Assembly: GCA_050250815.1 (NCBI GenBank)
Contig: JBFWNY010000003.1
Coordinates: 1 to 64,000 of the forward strand
Reading direction: 5' to 3'
Origin: JAEUMD01 sp050250815
Lineage (GTDB): Bacteria > Pseudomonadota > Alphaproteobacteria > Rhizobiales > Hyphomicrobiaceae
DNA length: 64,000 bases
Shown: in pieces, positions 28,768 through 37,233 of the stretch
Layout of the letters: every line of letters begins with the position of its first letter
Position numbering within the stretch: position 1 is the stretch's first letter
Program-made: the position numbers and the translations under genes
The notes under the pieces: generated by a model
The model's database searches: none
What the model saw: the letters and a program-made list of their open reading frames with translations, nothing else
What the model was told of the DNA's origin: nothing

Positions 28768-30201
28768 TCAGAGTCGCTCCAGATAGGGCAGCGGATCGAC
28801 CGGCTTCGATCCTTGACGCAGCTCGAAATGAAGCTGCGGCTGGTCCACCGTTCCCGTACGTCCGGCCTTGGCGATGACGTCGCCGCGGCGGATCTTGTCG
28901 CCCCGCTTCACCAGCAGCGCATCATTGTGCGCATAGGCCGTCACCCAGCCGTTGTCGTGGCGTACGAGCACGAGGTTGCCATAGCCCTTGAGCTCGGAGC
29001 CGGCATAGGCGACCTCGCCGTCCTCGGCGGCATGCACTTCCGCGCCCTGCGGCACGGCGAGGTTGATGCCGTCGTTGTGCGTGCCGTCCGACCGCTGGCC
29101 GAAGCCCGACAGGATCTTGCCGCGCACCGGCCAGCGCAGGCGCGTGGTATCCGTTGCCACCGGACGCGCGTCCGTCATGCGGCCGCGCTCCAGCGCCGCC
29201 ACCTGGCGCGGGGCGCCGCCGTTGATGACTGTGGGCTGCGTCGTGGACGCGATCGGGCGTGTCGCACTGATCGGCGGAGGTGTGCCCGGCAGGGGTTCGT
29301 ACCTGCGAGCAGCCGTGCTTGCGGCAGGCGCCGCTGCGCCGCCGGGAACGCGCAGCGTAACGCCGGGGCGCAACTGTCGCGGATTGGTGATGTTGTTGAC
29401 CCTCTGGAGGTCAGCGACGCGCACGCGGTGCTGGCGGGCGATGCGGTAAAGGCTGTCGCCCGACTGCACCTGATAGGCGCCGGTCCAACTCTCGTCACCG
29501 GGAGCGGGGGGTGCGGCACTGGCGTACGAGGGCGCACGGCTTGCCGGCGATGGCGTGGTAACGGCACGCGGAGCCGCGATCGAGGGTGTGGCGGACGCAG
29601 CGCCGCCGGGCAGACGCAAGCGCTGCCCTGGCTTGATGGACGGCGACGTCAGCCCGTTGGCCGCCATGAGATCACGCACCGTGACTCCATGCCGGCGGGA
29701 GATCGAGTAGAGCGTGTCGCCACGCACCACCTCGACGGAATCGGTCGCACCGGCAACTTCCGTCACCGGCCGCGTGTCGCGGTACGACGGCGCAGGCTGC
29801 TGATAGCTCGCGCGCGGCGGGTCGTAGGTGCGCGAGGTCCCGTAGTCCGCGGACCGGACGCCGTCGCCGTACGCGGGGCGTGGCGAGGATGGCTCCGGCA
29901 GAGCCGACATGTCGACGCTGCGCGTGCCGCCACTGGTCGGGCTGTCTGGATAATAGGCGTCACCGCCAGAGCGGGAGTCGCGGCCCGCCGATAGCGATGC
30001 TCCGCCGTTGCCCATGGGCTCGGGCGGTGTCGGCAGGGAACTGGTTGCGCCCGCGCTGCCTGTCACGTTGTAGGGAAAGTCGAACCGGCCGACATCGGCG
30101 CTGCAAGCACCAAGCACGAGGGCCAGAGTCGAAACTGCGGCCGATGCCTTGATGGGCCCGGGCGCGGGAACGAGATGTCCAATACGCTGATTACGCTTCA
30201 T
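28768..30201 (-). CDS. LysM + LytM (M23-like) lipoprotein, probably non-catalytic (DipM/NlpD type)
   Basis: 477 residues: lipoprotein signal ending LVLGAC (lipidated C33), a disordered Ser/Pro-rich region, LysM repeat 1 (VRGDTLYSISRRHGVTVRDLMAANGL), LysM repeat 2 (VQSGDSLYRIARQHRVRVADLQRVNNI) and a C-terminal LytM domain. The zinc site is degenerate: canonical H-x3-D is replaced in THNDGINLAV, and the HxH motif reads PQLHFEL, so one His is Gln. This matches division LytM factors that activate amidases rather than cut peptidoglycan. ATG 30201 has GAGG 8 bases upstream. A full CtrA box lies 40 bp upstream. Confidence 0.9.
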   Translation of the reverse strand: MKRNQRIGHLVPAPGPIKASAAVSTLALVLGACSADVGRFDFPYNVTGSAGATSSLPTPPEPMGNGGASLSAGRDSRSGGDAYYPDSPTSGGTRSVDMSALPEPSSPRPAYGDGVRSADYGTSRTYDPPRASYQQPAPSYRDTRPVTEVAGATDSVEVVRGDTLYSISRRHGVTVRDLMAANGLTSPSIKPGQRLRLPGGAASATPSIAAPRAVTTPSPASRAPSYASAAPPAPGDESWTGAYQVQSGDSLYRIARQHRVRVADLQRVNNITNPRQLRPGVTLRVPGGAAAPAASTAARRYEPLPGTPPPISATRPIASTTQPTVINGGAPRQVAALERGRMTDARPVATDTTRLRWPVRGKILSGFGQRSDGTHNDGINLAVPQGAEVHAAEDGEVAYAGSELKGYGNLVLVRHDNGWVTAYAHNDALLVKRGDKIRRGDVIAKAGRTGTVDQPQLHFELRQGSKPVDPLPYLERL

Positions 30202-30232
30202 GCTACGCACCTCACTCCCGCTTGATTAACCC

Positions 30233-30244
30233 TTAACCGGTTAA
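30233..30244. promoter_or_regulatory. TTAACCGGTTAA palindrome beside the CtrA box
   Basis: A perfect 12-bp palindrome sharing its last TTAA with the adjacent CtrA box; a further TTAA is at 30226-30229. The crowd of TTAA half-sites suggests cooperative or overlapping binding. Confidence 0.45.
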
Positions 30245-30256
30245 TCACCCCTTAAC
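30241..30256 (+). promoter_or_regulatory. CtrA-type box (TTAA-N7-TTAAC)
   Basis: TTAA-tcacccc-TTAAC matches the full CtrA consensus exactly. It lies 40 bp upstream of the LytM/M23 start, where binding would affect the promoter. Division-linked control of a septal factor is plausible. Confidence 0.65.
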
Positions 30257-30625
30257 GGGAGACGCCCAATTCGAAAGACGCGTTCTACTATTTGTCGGGC
30301 CGAAAGCTTTGATCGTCCCCGCCTGCTCCCCGCCTCCTGAGAGCGATGACACTCGGACGAAAGGTCTCCGCTGCGCGCCGCCTCCACACGGGCGCTGCAT
30401 CGAGCGGCTTTGCGAACTCGAAGAGAAACGCGCACAAGGCGCCTGCCACACATGACACCGATAGCGGCCGAATGTGCGAGCATCGGGGCCGACTTTGGAC
30501 ATTCCGGAGGCAGCGTGCACGGTTGCGTTGAAACGCTTAACGAGTACGAAAGCCGCGATCCGTAACGGCTTGCGGTCGCCACTCATCAAGTTGCATGGAC
30601 ACGCATGACGCAGCGCGTTTGTTAA

Positions 30626-31411
30626 TCAGCTGCCGCGGCTCAACCCGCCGCCGTTGCTGAAAACGCCCGCCAGCGTCTCGGTCGCCGGCAGGTGCGTGAG
30701 GTTCGGTGTGAGCGGCGTGACCGAGATCAGCCCGTTATAGATCGCCCAAAGGTCTGTGCCGTGCAGCGGGTTGGAGCGGCGACGCTCGAAGTTGAACCAG
30801 TAGTAGGGCTGCTTCCACGTATCGAAGCGCTCGTCGATGTGCAGCAGCGACTGGTCGCGCTTGCCTTGCACCGTCACCATGACCCCACCGACATCGTCGG
30901 GGGGCAGCGGCGGGAAATTGACATTCAGAAGCACCGCCGGATTCCAGTCCGTCTCGATGAGACGGCGCAGAATCCCCGGCCCATGCGCGAGCGCCGTGTC
31001 CCAGTGGATCTCGCCCGCGTCGTAGTCGATCGACTGGCTGAAGGCGACCGCGCGGATGCCCAGCAGCGATGCCTCTATGGCACCTGCAATGGTGCCCGAG
31101 TAGGTCACGTCCTCGGCGATGTTGGAGCCGCGGTTGACGCCCGACAGTACCAAGTCGGGCGGCGACTTCAGTAGGATGTGGCGCACACCCATGATGACGC
31201 AATCGGTGGGCGTTCCCCTGACCGAGAAGGTGCGGTCGGCGACCTGAGTACAGCGCAGCGGCTCGTGAAGCGTCAGAGAATGCGAGGCACCCGACTGGTT
31301 GGTATCGGGGGCCACGATCCACACGTCATCGGACAGCGTGCGCGCGACATCGGCCAGGATCTTGAGACCCGGTGCGTTGATGCCGTCGTCATTGGTGACA
31401 AGGATGCGCAC
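30626..31411 (-). CDS. surE: 5'/3'-nucleotidase SurE
   Basis: 261-residue stationary-phase survival nucleotidase. The metal-binding start RILVTNDDGINAPG and the later SGVNRGSNIAEDVTYSGTIAGAIEA are diagnostic. The start codon is GTG and directly abuts the TGA of serS, so it is co-transcribed with serS. The downstream gene in most relatives (pcm) is absent. Confidence 0.95.
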   Translation of the reverse strand: MRILVTNDDGINAPGLKILADVARTLSDDVWIVAPDTNQSGASHSLTLHEPLRCTQVADRTFSVRGTPTDCVIMGVRHILLKSPPDLVLSGVNRGSNIAEDVTYSGTIAGAIEASLLGIRAVAFSQSIDYDAGEIHWDTALAHGPGILRRLIETDWNPAVLLNVNFPPLPPDDVGGVMVTVQGKRDQSLLHIDERFDTWKQPYYWFNFERRRSNPLHGTDLWAIYNGLISVTPLTPNLTHLPATETLAGVFSNGGGLSRGS

Positions 31412-32707
31412 TCAGCCCACCTTCTCGATGACCTCGATCCCATTCATATACGGCTTCAGCGCGTCGGGTATGACGATCGAACCGTCCTTCTGCTGGTAGT
31501 TCTCCATCACCGCGATCAGCGTGCGTCCGACGGCGAGGCCCGAGCCGTTCAAGGTATGGACGAAGCGCACATCCTTCTCGCCGGCGCGGTAGCGCGCATT
31601 CATGCGCCGCGCCTGGAAGTCGCCGCACACCGAGCACGACGAGATCTCGCGATAGGCGTCCTGCCCCGGCAGCCAGACCTCGATGTCGTAGGTCTTCTGC
31701 GAGGCGAAGCCCATGTCGCCCGTGCACAGCATCATCGTGCGGTAGGGCAGCCCGAGCTTTTCGAGGATGCCCTGAGCGCACGCCGTCATACGCTCGTGCT
31801 CGGCAATCGAGCCCTCCGGCTTGGTGATCGAAACGAGCTCGACCTTGGAGAACTGGTGCTGGCGGATCATGCCGCGCGTGTCGCGGCCCGCCGCACCCGC
31901 TTCGGAGCGGAAGCACGGCGTCCATGCCGTCATGCGCATCGGCAGCCTGTCCGCCTCGATGATCTCCTCGCGCACCAGATTGGTCAGCGACACTTCGGCG
32001 GTGGGGATGAGCCAGAAGCCATTGTCGGTGTGAAACAGGTCCTCGGCGAACTTGGGCAGATTGCCGGTGCCGTAGGCGGTGTGATCTTTCACCAAGAGCG
32101 GCGGGTTGTATTCGGTGTAGCCACCGCGCCCATCTCCCGCCGGTCCCGTGTGCTGGTCGATCATGAAGGACGCTATCGCGCGCTCAAGCCGCGACAGCGC
32201 GCCCTTGAGGAACACGAAGCGCGCACCGGAAATCTTCGCCGCGCTCTCGAAGTCCATGAGGCCCAGAGCTTCGCCCAGCTCGAAGTGCTGCTTGGGCGCG
32301 AAGTCGAACTTTTTCGGATCGCCCCAGCGGCGGACTTGCTTGTTGTCGTGCTCGTCCTTGCCGTCGACGACGTCGGCCAGAGGCAGATTGGGAATGACCG
32401 ACAGCGCATCGGTGAGCGCCGCGACGAGCGTGCGCTCCTCCTCCTCGCCACCCTGGATGAACTCCTTCAGCTCGGCGACCTCCGCCTTCAGCTTGTCGGC
32501 GGTCGCGGCATCCTTCGCGCCCATCGCCTTGCCGATCTCCTTCGACGCGGCATTGCGGCGCTGTTGCGCCTCCTGCAGCTTCGTCTGGTGCCGACGGCGT
32601 GCGTCGTCCAGCTCGATGAGCTTGCCAGACAGCGGCTCGAGCCCGCGGCGCTTCAGACCAGCATCAAACGTCTCGGCGTTGTCTCTGATCCACTTGATGT
32701 CGAACAT
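31412..32707 (-). CDS. serS: seryl-tRNA synthetase
   Basis: 431-residue class II synthetase charging tRNA-Ser (and tRNA-Sec if present). The N-terminal long antiparallel coiled coil (about 25-110, KLQEAQQRRNAASKEIGKAMGAK) binds the tRNA long arm; motif 2 (FRSEAGAAGRDTRGMIRQHQFSKVE) and motif 3 (GSGLAVGRTLIAVMENYQ) build the active site. Length is normal. First gene of a serS-surE pair downstream of the tat operon. Confidence 0.97.
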   Translation of the reverse strand: MFDIKWIRDNAETFDAGLKRRGLEPLSGKLIELDDARRRHQTKLQEAQQRRNAASKEIGKAMGAKDAATADKLKAEVAELKEFIQGGEEEERTLVAALTDALSVIPNLPLADVVDGKDEHDNKQVRRWGDPKKFDFAPKQHFELGEALGLMDFESAAKISGARFVFLKGALSRLERAIASFMIDQHTGPAGDGRGGYTEYNPPLLVKDHTAYGTGNLPKFAEDLFHTDNGFWLIPTAEVSLTNLVREEIIEADRLPMRMTAWTPCFRSEAGAAGRDTRGMIRQHQFSKVELVSITKPEGSIAEHERMTACAQGILEKLGLPYRTMMLCTGDMGFASQKTYDIEVWLPGQDAYREISSCSVCGDFQARRMNARYRAGEKDVRFVHTLNGSGLAVGRTLIAVMENYQQKDGSIVIPDALKPYMNGIEVIEKVG

Positions 32708-32772
32708 AGGCCCTCTCGATGTTCCGTCTCGCAGCTTCAGGCGCGACCAAATCCTGCCATGTCCTCGCAGAC

Positions 32773-32859
32773 CGTCATGCCGGCCGGAACCGGCACCCAG
32801 ACGTGGCGCCTCATGCGCGACAGTCTTGGCTGGGCCCCGGCTGCGCCGGGTGGTGACGT
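32773..32859. repeat. degenerate palindromic intergenic element
   Basis: About 87 bp between tatC and serS whose outer ends (GTCATGCC ... GGTGAC) and inner GC-rich arms (ACCGGCACCCAGAC ... GTCTTGGCTGGG) are roughly inverted, with a central TCATGCGCGACAG. It resembles the short dispersed palindromic elements common between rhizobial genes. One copy only is seen here. Confidence 0.4.
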
Positions 32860-32983
32860 CGAGAAAGGGAGGACGCCGCGCCTTAATTCTCCTGCGGTCT
32901 ATAGGACGCCCGCCCGCGCCGGTCCAGATTGAGGAGAGGTGTAATTCGGAACAGTGGCGCCCGCCCCCGCGTACGCCCGTGGC

Positions 32984-33781
32984 TCAATCCGGCGTCTTGG
33001 CCGTCGCCTGCTTCTCAACCCGCCGCACGACGAAGATCGATGCCTCGTAGAGCAGCCACGTCGGCGTTCCCATGATGATCATGGAAATGGCATCGGGCGG
33101 CGTCAGGATTGCTGCGGCCGTGAAGATGCCCAGGATCGCATAGCGGCGCGCCGCGACCAGACTGTCCGCCGTGACCACGCCGGCACGCGCCAGCAGTGTC
33201 AGCACGACGGGCAGCTGGAAGCAGATACCGAACCCGAAGATGAGCGTCATGATGAGCGACAGGTACTCGCTCACCTTGGGCAGCAGCTCGATGGCCGCGT
33301 GGCCGTCGGCCGCCGCCTGCTGGAAGCCGACGGAGAAGCGAACCAGCAGCGGCATGGCGATGAAATAGACGATGGCGGCGCCGAGCAGGAACAGCAGCGG
33401 CGTTGCGACCAGATAGGGGCGGAAGGCCTCGCGCTCATTCTTGTAGAGCCCCGGCGCCACGAACTTGTAGATCTGCGTCGCCACGACTGGAAACGACAGG
33501 AAGGCGGCGCCGAACATGGCCACCTTGATGTCGACGAAGAACTTCTCCAGCAGGTGCGTGTAGATCGTCTTGGCGTTGGCGACGCCGACGACGGAGACGA
33601 ACGGCCAGAGCAGGATGTTGTAGATGTGCTTGGCAACCGTGAAGCACAGCAGAAACATTACGAAGAACGCGGCCACCGAATAGATGAGGCGCTGCCGCAG
33701 CTCGATCAGGTGATCCATCAGCGGCGCTGTCGAGGCGTCGATGTCGGCCTGCCCGTCGCGGTGGTTGGTGGTGTCCGTCAC
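32984..33781 (-). CDS. tatC: twin-arginine translocase subunit TatC
   Basis: 265-residue six-helix membrane protein that recognises twin-arginine signal peptides. MDHLIELRQRLIYSVAAFFVMFLLC near the N-terminus, FPVVATQIYKFVAPGLYKNER with the conserved acidic residue, and FGFGICFQLPVVLTLLA are typical. GTG start 6 bp after tatB. Last gene of tatA-tatB-tatC. Confidence 0.96.
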   Translation of the reverse strand: MTDTTNHRDGQADIDASTAPLMDHLIELRQRLIYSVAAFFVMFLLCFTVAKHIYNILLWPFVSVVGVANAKTIYTHLLEKFFVDIKVAMFGAAFLSFPVVATQIYKFVAPGLYKNEREAFRPYLVATPLLFLLGAAIVYFIAMPLLVRFSVGFQQAAADGHAAIELLPKVSEYLSLIMTLIFGFGICFQLPVVLTLLARAGVVTADSLVAARRYAILGIFTAAAILTPPDAISMIIMGTPTWLLYEASIFVVRRVEKQATAKTPD

Positions 33782-33787
33782 GCTGCG

Positions 33788-34336
33788 TCAGGCTCCCGAC
33801 TTGGACGGGGAGGCAGCAGCTTCGGCCGTCTCGACCCGAGGCGGCCCTGCCGGCGTTGCGGTGCTCGCTGCGGTGCTTGAGGAGTCTGAAGCGTTGTCGC
33901 CGGTGTGGGGGAGCGGCGGCGCGGTGTCGTCGCCCGAACTCCCATCCTGCGCAGACTTCGTCGGTGGCGTACCGATCGGTATCCCGTCCTCGTCGTGCGC
34001 GTCGGGATCATCGTCGCGGAATTCCCCAGGCTTGACGATCCGCTTGGGCTCGGCCGCGCGTGCCGCGTCATCGAGTTCCTTCTCGGCCGATCTCGCGGCG
34101 TCGCGAAACGTGCCCTCCATCTCGGACTTGAACCCCGTCACGTCCTTCTTCAGCTGATCGAGCTCCGCCTCACGCATCGCCTGCTCGAAATGGCCGCGGA
34201 ACTCTGTCGCTTGCTTCTTGAGCATGCCCGCATACTTGCCGATGGTGCGCAGGAGGCCCGGCAGTTCTTTCGGGCCCACCACGATCAGGGCGAGCACGCC
34301 GAGCACGAACAGCTCCTGCCAACCGATGTCGAACAT
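33788..34336 (-). CDS. tatB: Sec-independent translocase subunit TatB
   Basis: 182 residues: N-terminal MFDIGWQELFVLGVLALIVVGPKELPGLLRTIGKYAG, the TatB hallmark with the membrane helix and GPKELP hinge, then an amphipathic helix and an acidic, low-complexity tail that is poorly conserved in the family. It forms the receptor complex with TatC, whose gene starts 6 bp later. Confidence 0.95.
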   Translation of the reverse strand: MFDIGWQELFVLGVLALIVVGPKELPGLLRTIGKYAGMLKKQATEFRGHFEQAMREAELDQLKKDVTGFKSEMEGTFRDAARSAEKELDDAARAAEPKRIVKPGEFRDDDPDAHDEDGIPIGTPPTKSAQDGSSGDDTAPPLPHTGDNASDSSSTAASTATPAGPPRVETAEAAASPSKSGA

Positions 34337-34509
34337 CTGCGCTCCGCCCTCCCGGCGGCCCGATCAGGTCTCAGCTGGGCGCACGATGACACCGTCCACA
34401 CGGTTCATACATGCGCGCTCGATTGCGGGATTGCCCGGCCCATGCTGCCGCGGCACCGGCGCAACGCGGCAAAGTCGCCCGCTGCGCCCGATCACGGCCT
34501 CGCGGCGCG

Positions 34510-34743
34510 TCAAACCTTCGACTGCTCCGACGACTTTGCCGCTTCGACACCTGCACGATGATCGATGGTCTTGGGCGCGGCCGGTCGGGCGTCCGCCGCG
34601 TCATCGTCGTCGGCCATGCCCTTCTTGAAGCTCTTGATGCCCTTGGCGACGTCGCCCATGACCTCGGAGATTTTTCCGCGGCCGAAAAGAAGCAGCACGA
34701 TCAGCAGAAGGATGATCCAGTGCCAGATACTCATTGCGCCCAT
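34510..34743 (-). CDS. tatA: twin-arginine translocase subunit TatA
   Basis: 77 residues with SIWHWIILLLIVLLLFGRGKISEVMGDVAKGIKSFKKGM: the single helix, FGRGKI hinge and amphipathic helix of TatA, which forms the pore. The C-terminus is acidic (DDDAADARPA). It is 173 bp upstream of tatB, so a separate signal could lie in between. Start ATG 34743 (MGAMSIW); ATG 34734 is equally possible. Confidence 0.95.
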   Translation of the reverse strand: MGAMSIWHWIILLLIVLLLFGRGKISEVMGDVAKGIKSFKKGMADDDDAADARPAAPKTIDHRAGVEAAKSSEQSKV

Positions 34744-34811
34744 ACGCTGAACTCCTCGCCTTCAAGGCATGCTGTATGTCATTTGCCGGCACTATCGCAG
34801 AAAGGCCGCAG

Positions 34812-34845
34812 GGCAGCAAGCAACGCGAACCTCATGGTTGCTGCC
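34812..34845 (-). terminator. weak hairpin between the ABC ATPase gene and tatA
   Basis: GGCAGCAA (34812-34819) and TTGCTGCC (34838-34845) can pair with an 18-base loop just after the ABC gene stop. There is no T run, so termination is uncertain. Confidence 0.3.
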
Positions 34846-34859
34846 GCAACATCTTGAAA

Positions 34860-36020
34860 CTACGCCGATTCCGCCGACCGCTTCGGGAACACGAGGATGC
34901 GCGTGGGGTCGATCTCGACGCCGACCTCGTTGCCCCTGCTCCAGACTTCACCGACCGCCGCGCGCGTGCGCGCACGCAGCGGCTGATCAAATCCGTGCAC
35001 CCCGATCTCGACGAGCCCGACATCGCCCAGAAACTTCACGGCGAGGACGCGACCGGCGAGCCCGCAGGTGCCAGCCGGGTGCAGGCGGATGCCGCGCTCC
35101 CTAATGCACATCATGGCGGCCTCGCCTTCGGCGAGGCCCGGTGCCGCGACGCGCCCGAACGGCATCTCGACACCGCCCCCCCGCACGACCACCTCGAGCT
35201 CGTTGATCTCCGAGAACAGCCGGGCGACGAACAGCTCGGCCGGATGATGATAGAGGTCCTCCGCGCGACCCAGCTGCACGATGCGCCCCTTGCGCATGAT
35301 GGCGATGCGGTCGCCCAGCCGCATGGCTTCTTCCGGATGATGCGTCACGATCATGCAGGTGGCGCGCGTCTCCTTGAGCAGCGCCAGCGTCTCTTCCTGC
35401 ATGCTGTCGCGCAACTGCACATCCAGCCCCGAGAACGGCTCGTCCATGAGCACAACCGACGGGCGGGGAACGATGGCGCGGGCCAGGGCCACGCGCTGCT
35501 GCTGACCGCCTGACAGGATGTTGGGATAGGCCGGCGCATACTTTTCAAGGCCGACACGCGCCAGCACGCTCATCGCCTCGCGCCGCGCCTCGGCAGCTGG
35601 CAGCGACTTGAGGCCGAAGGCCACGTTCTCGATGATCGTCAGGTGCGGGAACAGCGCGAAGTCCTGAAACATCAACCCGACGCTGCGCTGCTCCGGCGGC
35701 ACGAAGCGCTGCGGCCCGGCGACCTCGCGCTCGTTCAACAGCACTCTGCCGGAAGTTGGCCGCTCGATGCCGGACGCAATACGCAGCAGCGTGGTCTTGC
35801 CGCACCCCGACGGTCCCAGCAGGCAGACCACCTGGCCCGGCTCAATGTCGAGATCGACGCCGTCGACCGCCACATGGTCGTCGTAGGAACGGCTGACGCC
35901 CTCGAACCGCAGTCGTGCCGCAAACGTCGCCGCGGCGCGCCGGCCGGCCGGAGCAAGGCCAGACGGCACCGTGCCGCCATCGCCACCTCGCCACTTCGAC
36001 AACCAACGCCCGACGCTCAC
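34860..36020 (-). CDS. ABC transporter ATP-binding protein (FbpC/PotA-like)
   Basis: 386 residues with a complete ATPase: Walker A GPSGCGKTT, Q-loop FQDFALFPHL, signature LSGGQQQRVALARA, Walker B VVLMDEPFSGLD, H-loop VTHHPEEAM, and a C-terminal TOBE-like regulatory part (about 270-385). This fits importers of iron(III), polyamine or sulfate/molybdate type; substrate unknown. No permease or binding-protein gene is adjacent, and it sits between scpB and tatA, which are usually neighbours. The first 35 residues before RLRFEGVSRSY look like an extension. Confidence 0.88.
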   Translation of the reverse strand: MSVGRWLSKWRGGDGGTVPSGLAPAGRRAAATFAARLRFEGVSRSYDDHVAVDGVDLDIEPGQVVCLLGPSGCGKTTLLRIASGIERPTSGRVLLNEREVAGPQRFVPPEQRSVGLMFQDFALFPHLTIIENVAFGLKSLPAAEARREAMSVLARVGLEKYAPAYPNILSGGQQQRVALARAIVPRPSVVLMDEPFSGLDVQLRDSMQEETLALLKETRATCMIVTHHPEEAMRLGDRIAIMRKGRIVQLGRAEDLYHHPAELFVARLFSEINELEVVVRGGGVEMPFGRVAAPGLAEGEAAMMCIRERGIRLHPAGTCGLAGRVLAVKFLGDVGLVEIGVHGFDQPLRARTRAAVGEVWSRGNEVGVEIDPTRILVFPKRSAESA

Positions 36021-36240
36021 GCCCTATGCCTTCCTCGTCCTGGCCAACACGCGGCAGATCCGGCCCTGTCGCCGCCACGCGTCCCGGCAGGTCGAACATC
36101 AATGGTGATGAGGAGCCGCGCGGACAAGAGCCGCAAGGCAGCGGCCACCACTCGACCCGCGTGACGCACCGCATATCGGCTGCGGCGCCGGGCTGCAAGA
36201 CAGCCGTGGCAGTTACGTCAACCGTCCTGCCGATCCAGCG

Positions 36241-37203
36241 CTAGGCGCGATCCTCACTGCCATCATCAATGCGGCCGGACGGCGCGTCGTCACCCGCATT
36301 GCTCCCGTCCGGCTGGACGTGCTCGTGCTCGCTGGCGGTCTCCTCCGCCGCGTCGTCACTGTCCGCCTCTTCGAGCGAGAACTCGCCCTGCGTCTCTTCC
36401 TCCTCGAGCGCCTCGAGCGGCAGTTCGTCAGGCATGAGCGCGGCGACATCGGTCGGCTCTGGCACCGCAAAGCCAGGCGGCAGGTTGGCGTCGAGCAGGC
36501 CCGACCCCTTCAGCTCGGCCAGGCCCGGCAAGTCGCGGATCGCCTCCAGGCCGAAGTGCGTGAGGAAATTCTCGGTCGTGCCGTAGGTGACCGGCCGCCC
36601 CGGCGCACGGCGGCGGCCACGCGGCCTGATCCAGCCCGTGTCGAGCAGGATGTCGATGGTCCCCGCCGACGTCGTGACACCACGGATCTCCTCGATCTCG
36701 GCGCGCGTCACCGGCTGATGGTAGGCGATGATGGCCAGCGTCTCGAGCGCGGCCTTGGACAGGCGGCGCTCATCGAGCGCATAGCGCTGGAGCAGGAACG
36801 AGAGATCCTCGGCCGTGCGGAACGCCCACTTGCCCGCCACGCGAACGAGATTAATGCCGCGCTCCGCATAGGTCTGCTGCAACTCCGCGAGCAACGGCGC
36901 GATCTCGGTGCCTTCAACCAGATGCGTGGCAATGCGCGCCTCGTCGAGCGGCTCGGGCGCGGCGAACAGCACGGCCTCGATGATGCGCAACTTCTCGCGG
37001 CGGTCCTTGGCGGCGAGGCTCGCGACGCGCTCGTCGGCTGTCGGAGCGGCCGCTTCATCTGCGCCAGCCCGTGGCGGCATTGCTTCGCCGCCGACAGCCT
37101 CGACAGCCTCAGGCTCGTGCTTGCCGACGAGTTTCAATCGCGGCGGAGACATGCTTGGCGGAGACATAGGCCTGTCACCCCGATCGTTGTTGTCGCTCAT
37201 CAC
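36241..37203 (-). CDS. scpB: segregation and condensation protein ScpB
   Basis: 320 residues. The winged-helix pair typical of ScpB covers about 65-235 (LRIIEAVLFAAPEPLDEARIATHL, LETLAIIAYHQPVTRAEIEEIRGV, TTENFLTHFGLEAIRDLPGL). The first 60 residues and the Glu/Asp-rich last 75 are extensions. Partner of ScpA and SMC in chromosome condensation. Starts 30 bp after scpA; the two are co-transcribed. Confidence 0.95.
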   Translation of the reverse strand: MMSDNNDRGDRPMSPPSMSPPRLKLVGKHEPEAVEAVGGEAMPPRAGADEAAAPTADERVASLAAKDRREKLRIIEAVLFAAPEPLDEARIATHLVEGTEIAPLLAELQQTYAERGINLVRVAGKWAFRTAEDLSFLLQRYALDERRLSKAALETLAIIAYHQPVTRAEIEEIRGVTTSAGTIDILLDTGWIRPRGRRRAPGRPVTYGTTENFLTHFGLEAIRDLPGLAELKGSGLLDANLPPGFAVPEPTDVAALMPDELPLEALEEEETQGEFSLEEADSDDAAEETASEHEHVQPDGSNAGDDAPSGRIDDGSEDRA

Positions 37204-37233
37204 ACTTCAACCGCGCACGCCTTACCTCAGCAC

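Larger units (their letters stand above)
30202..30625. other. intergenic region where pcm would be expected
   Basis: About 420 bp between surE and the LytM gene. In relatives a protein-L-isoaspartate methyltransferase gene (pcm) usually sits here, but I find no frame with its motifs. The region near the LytM gene is rich in TTAA and contains the CtrA box. Confidence 0.55.

Noticed and set aside
30241..30582. Remnant of pcm before the LytM gene
   Set aside because: The open frames here show no methyltransferase motif.
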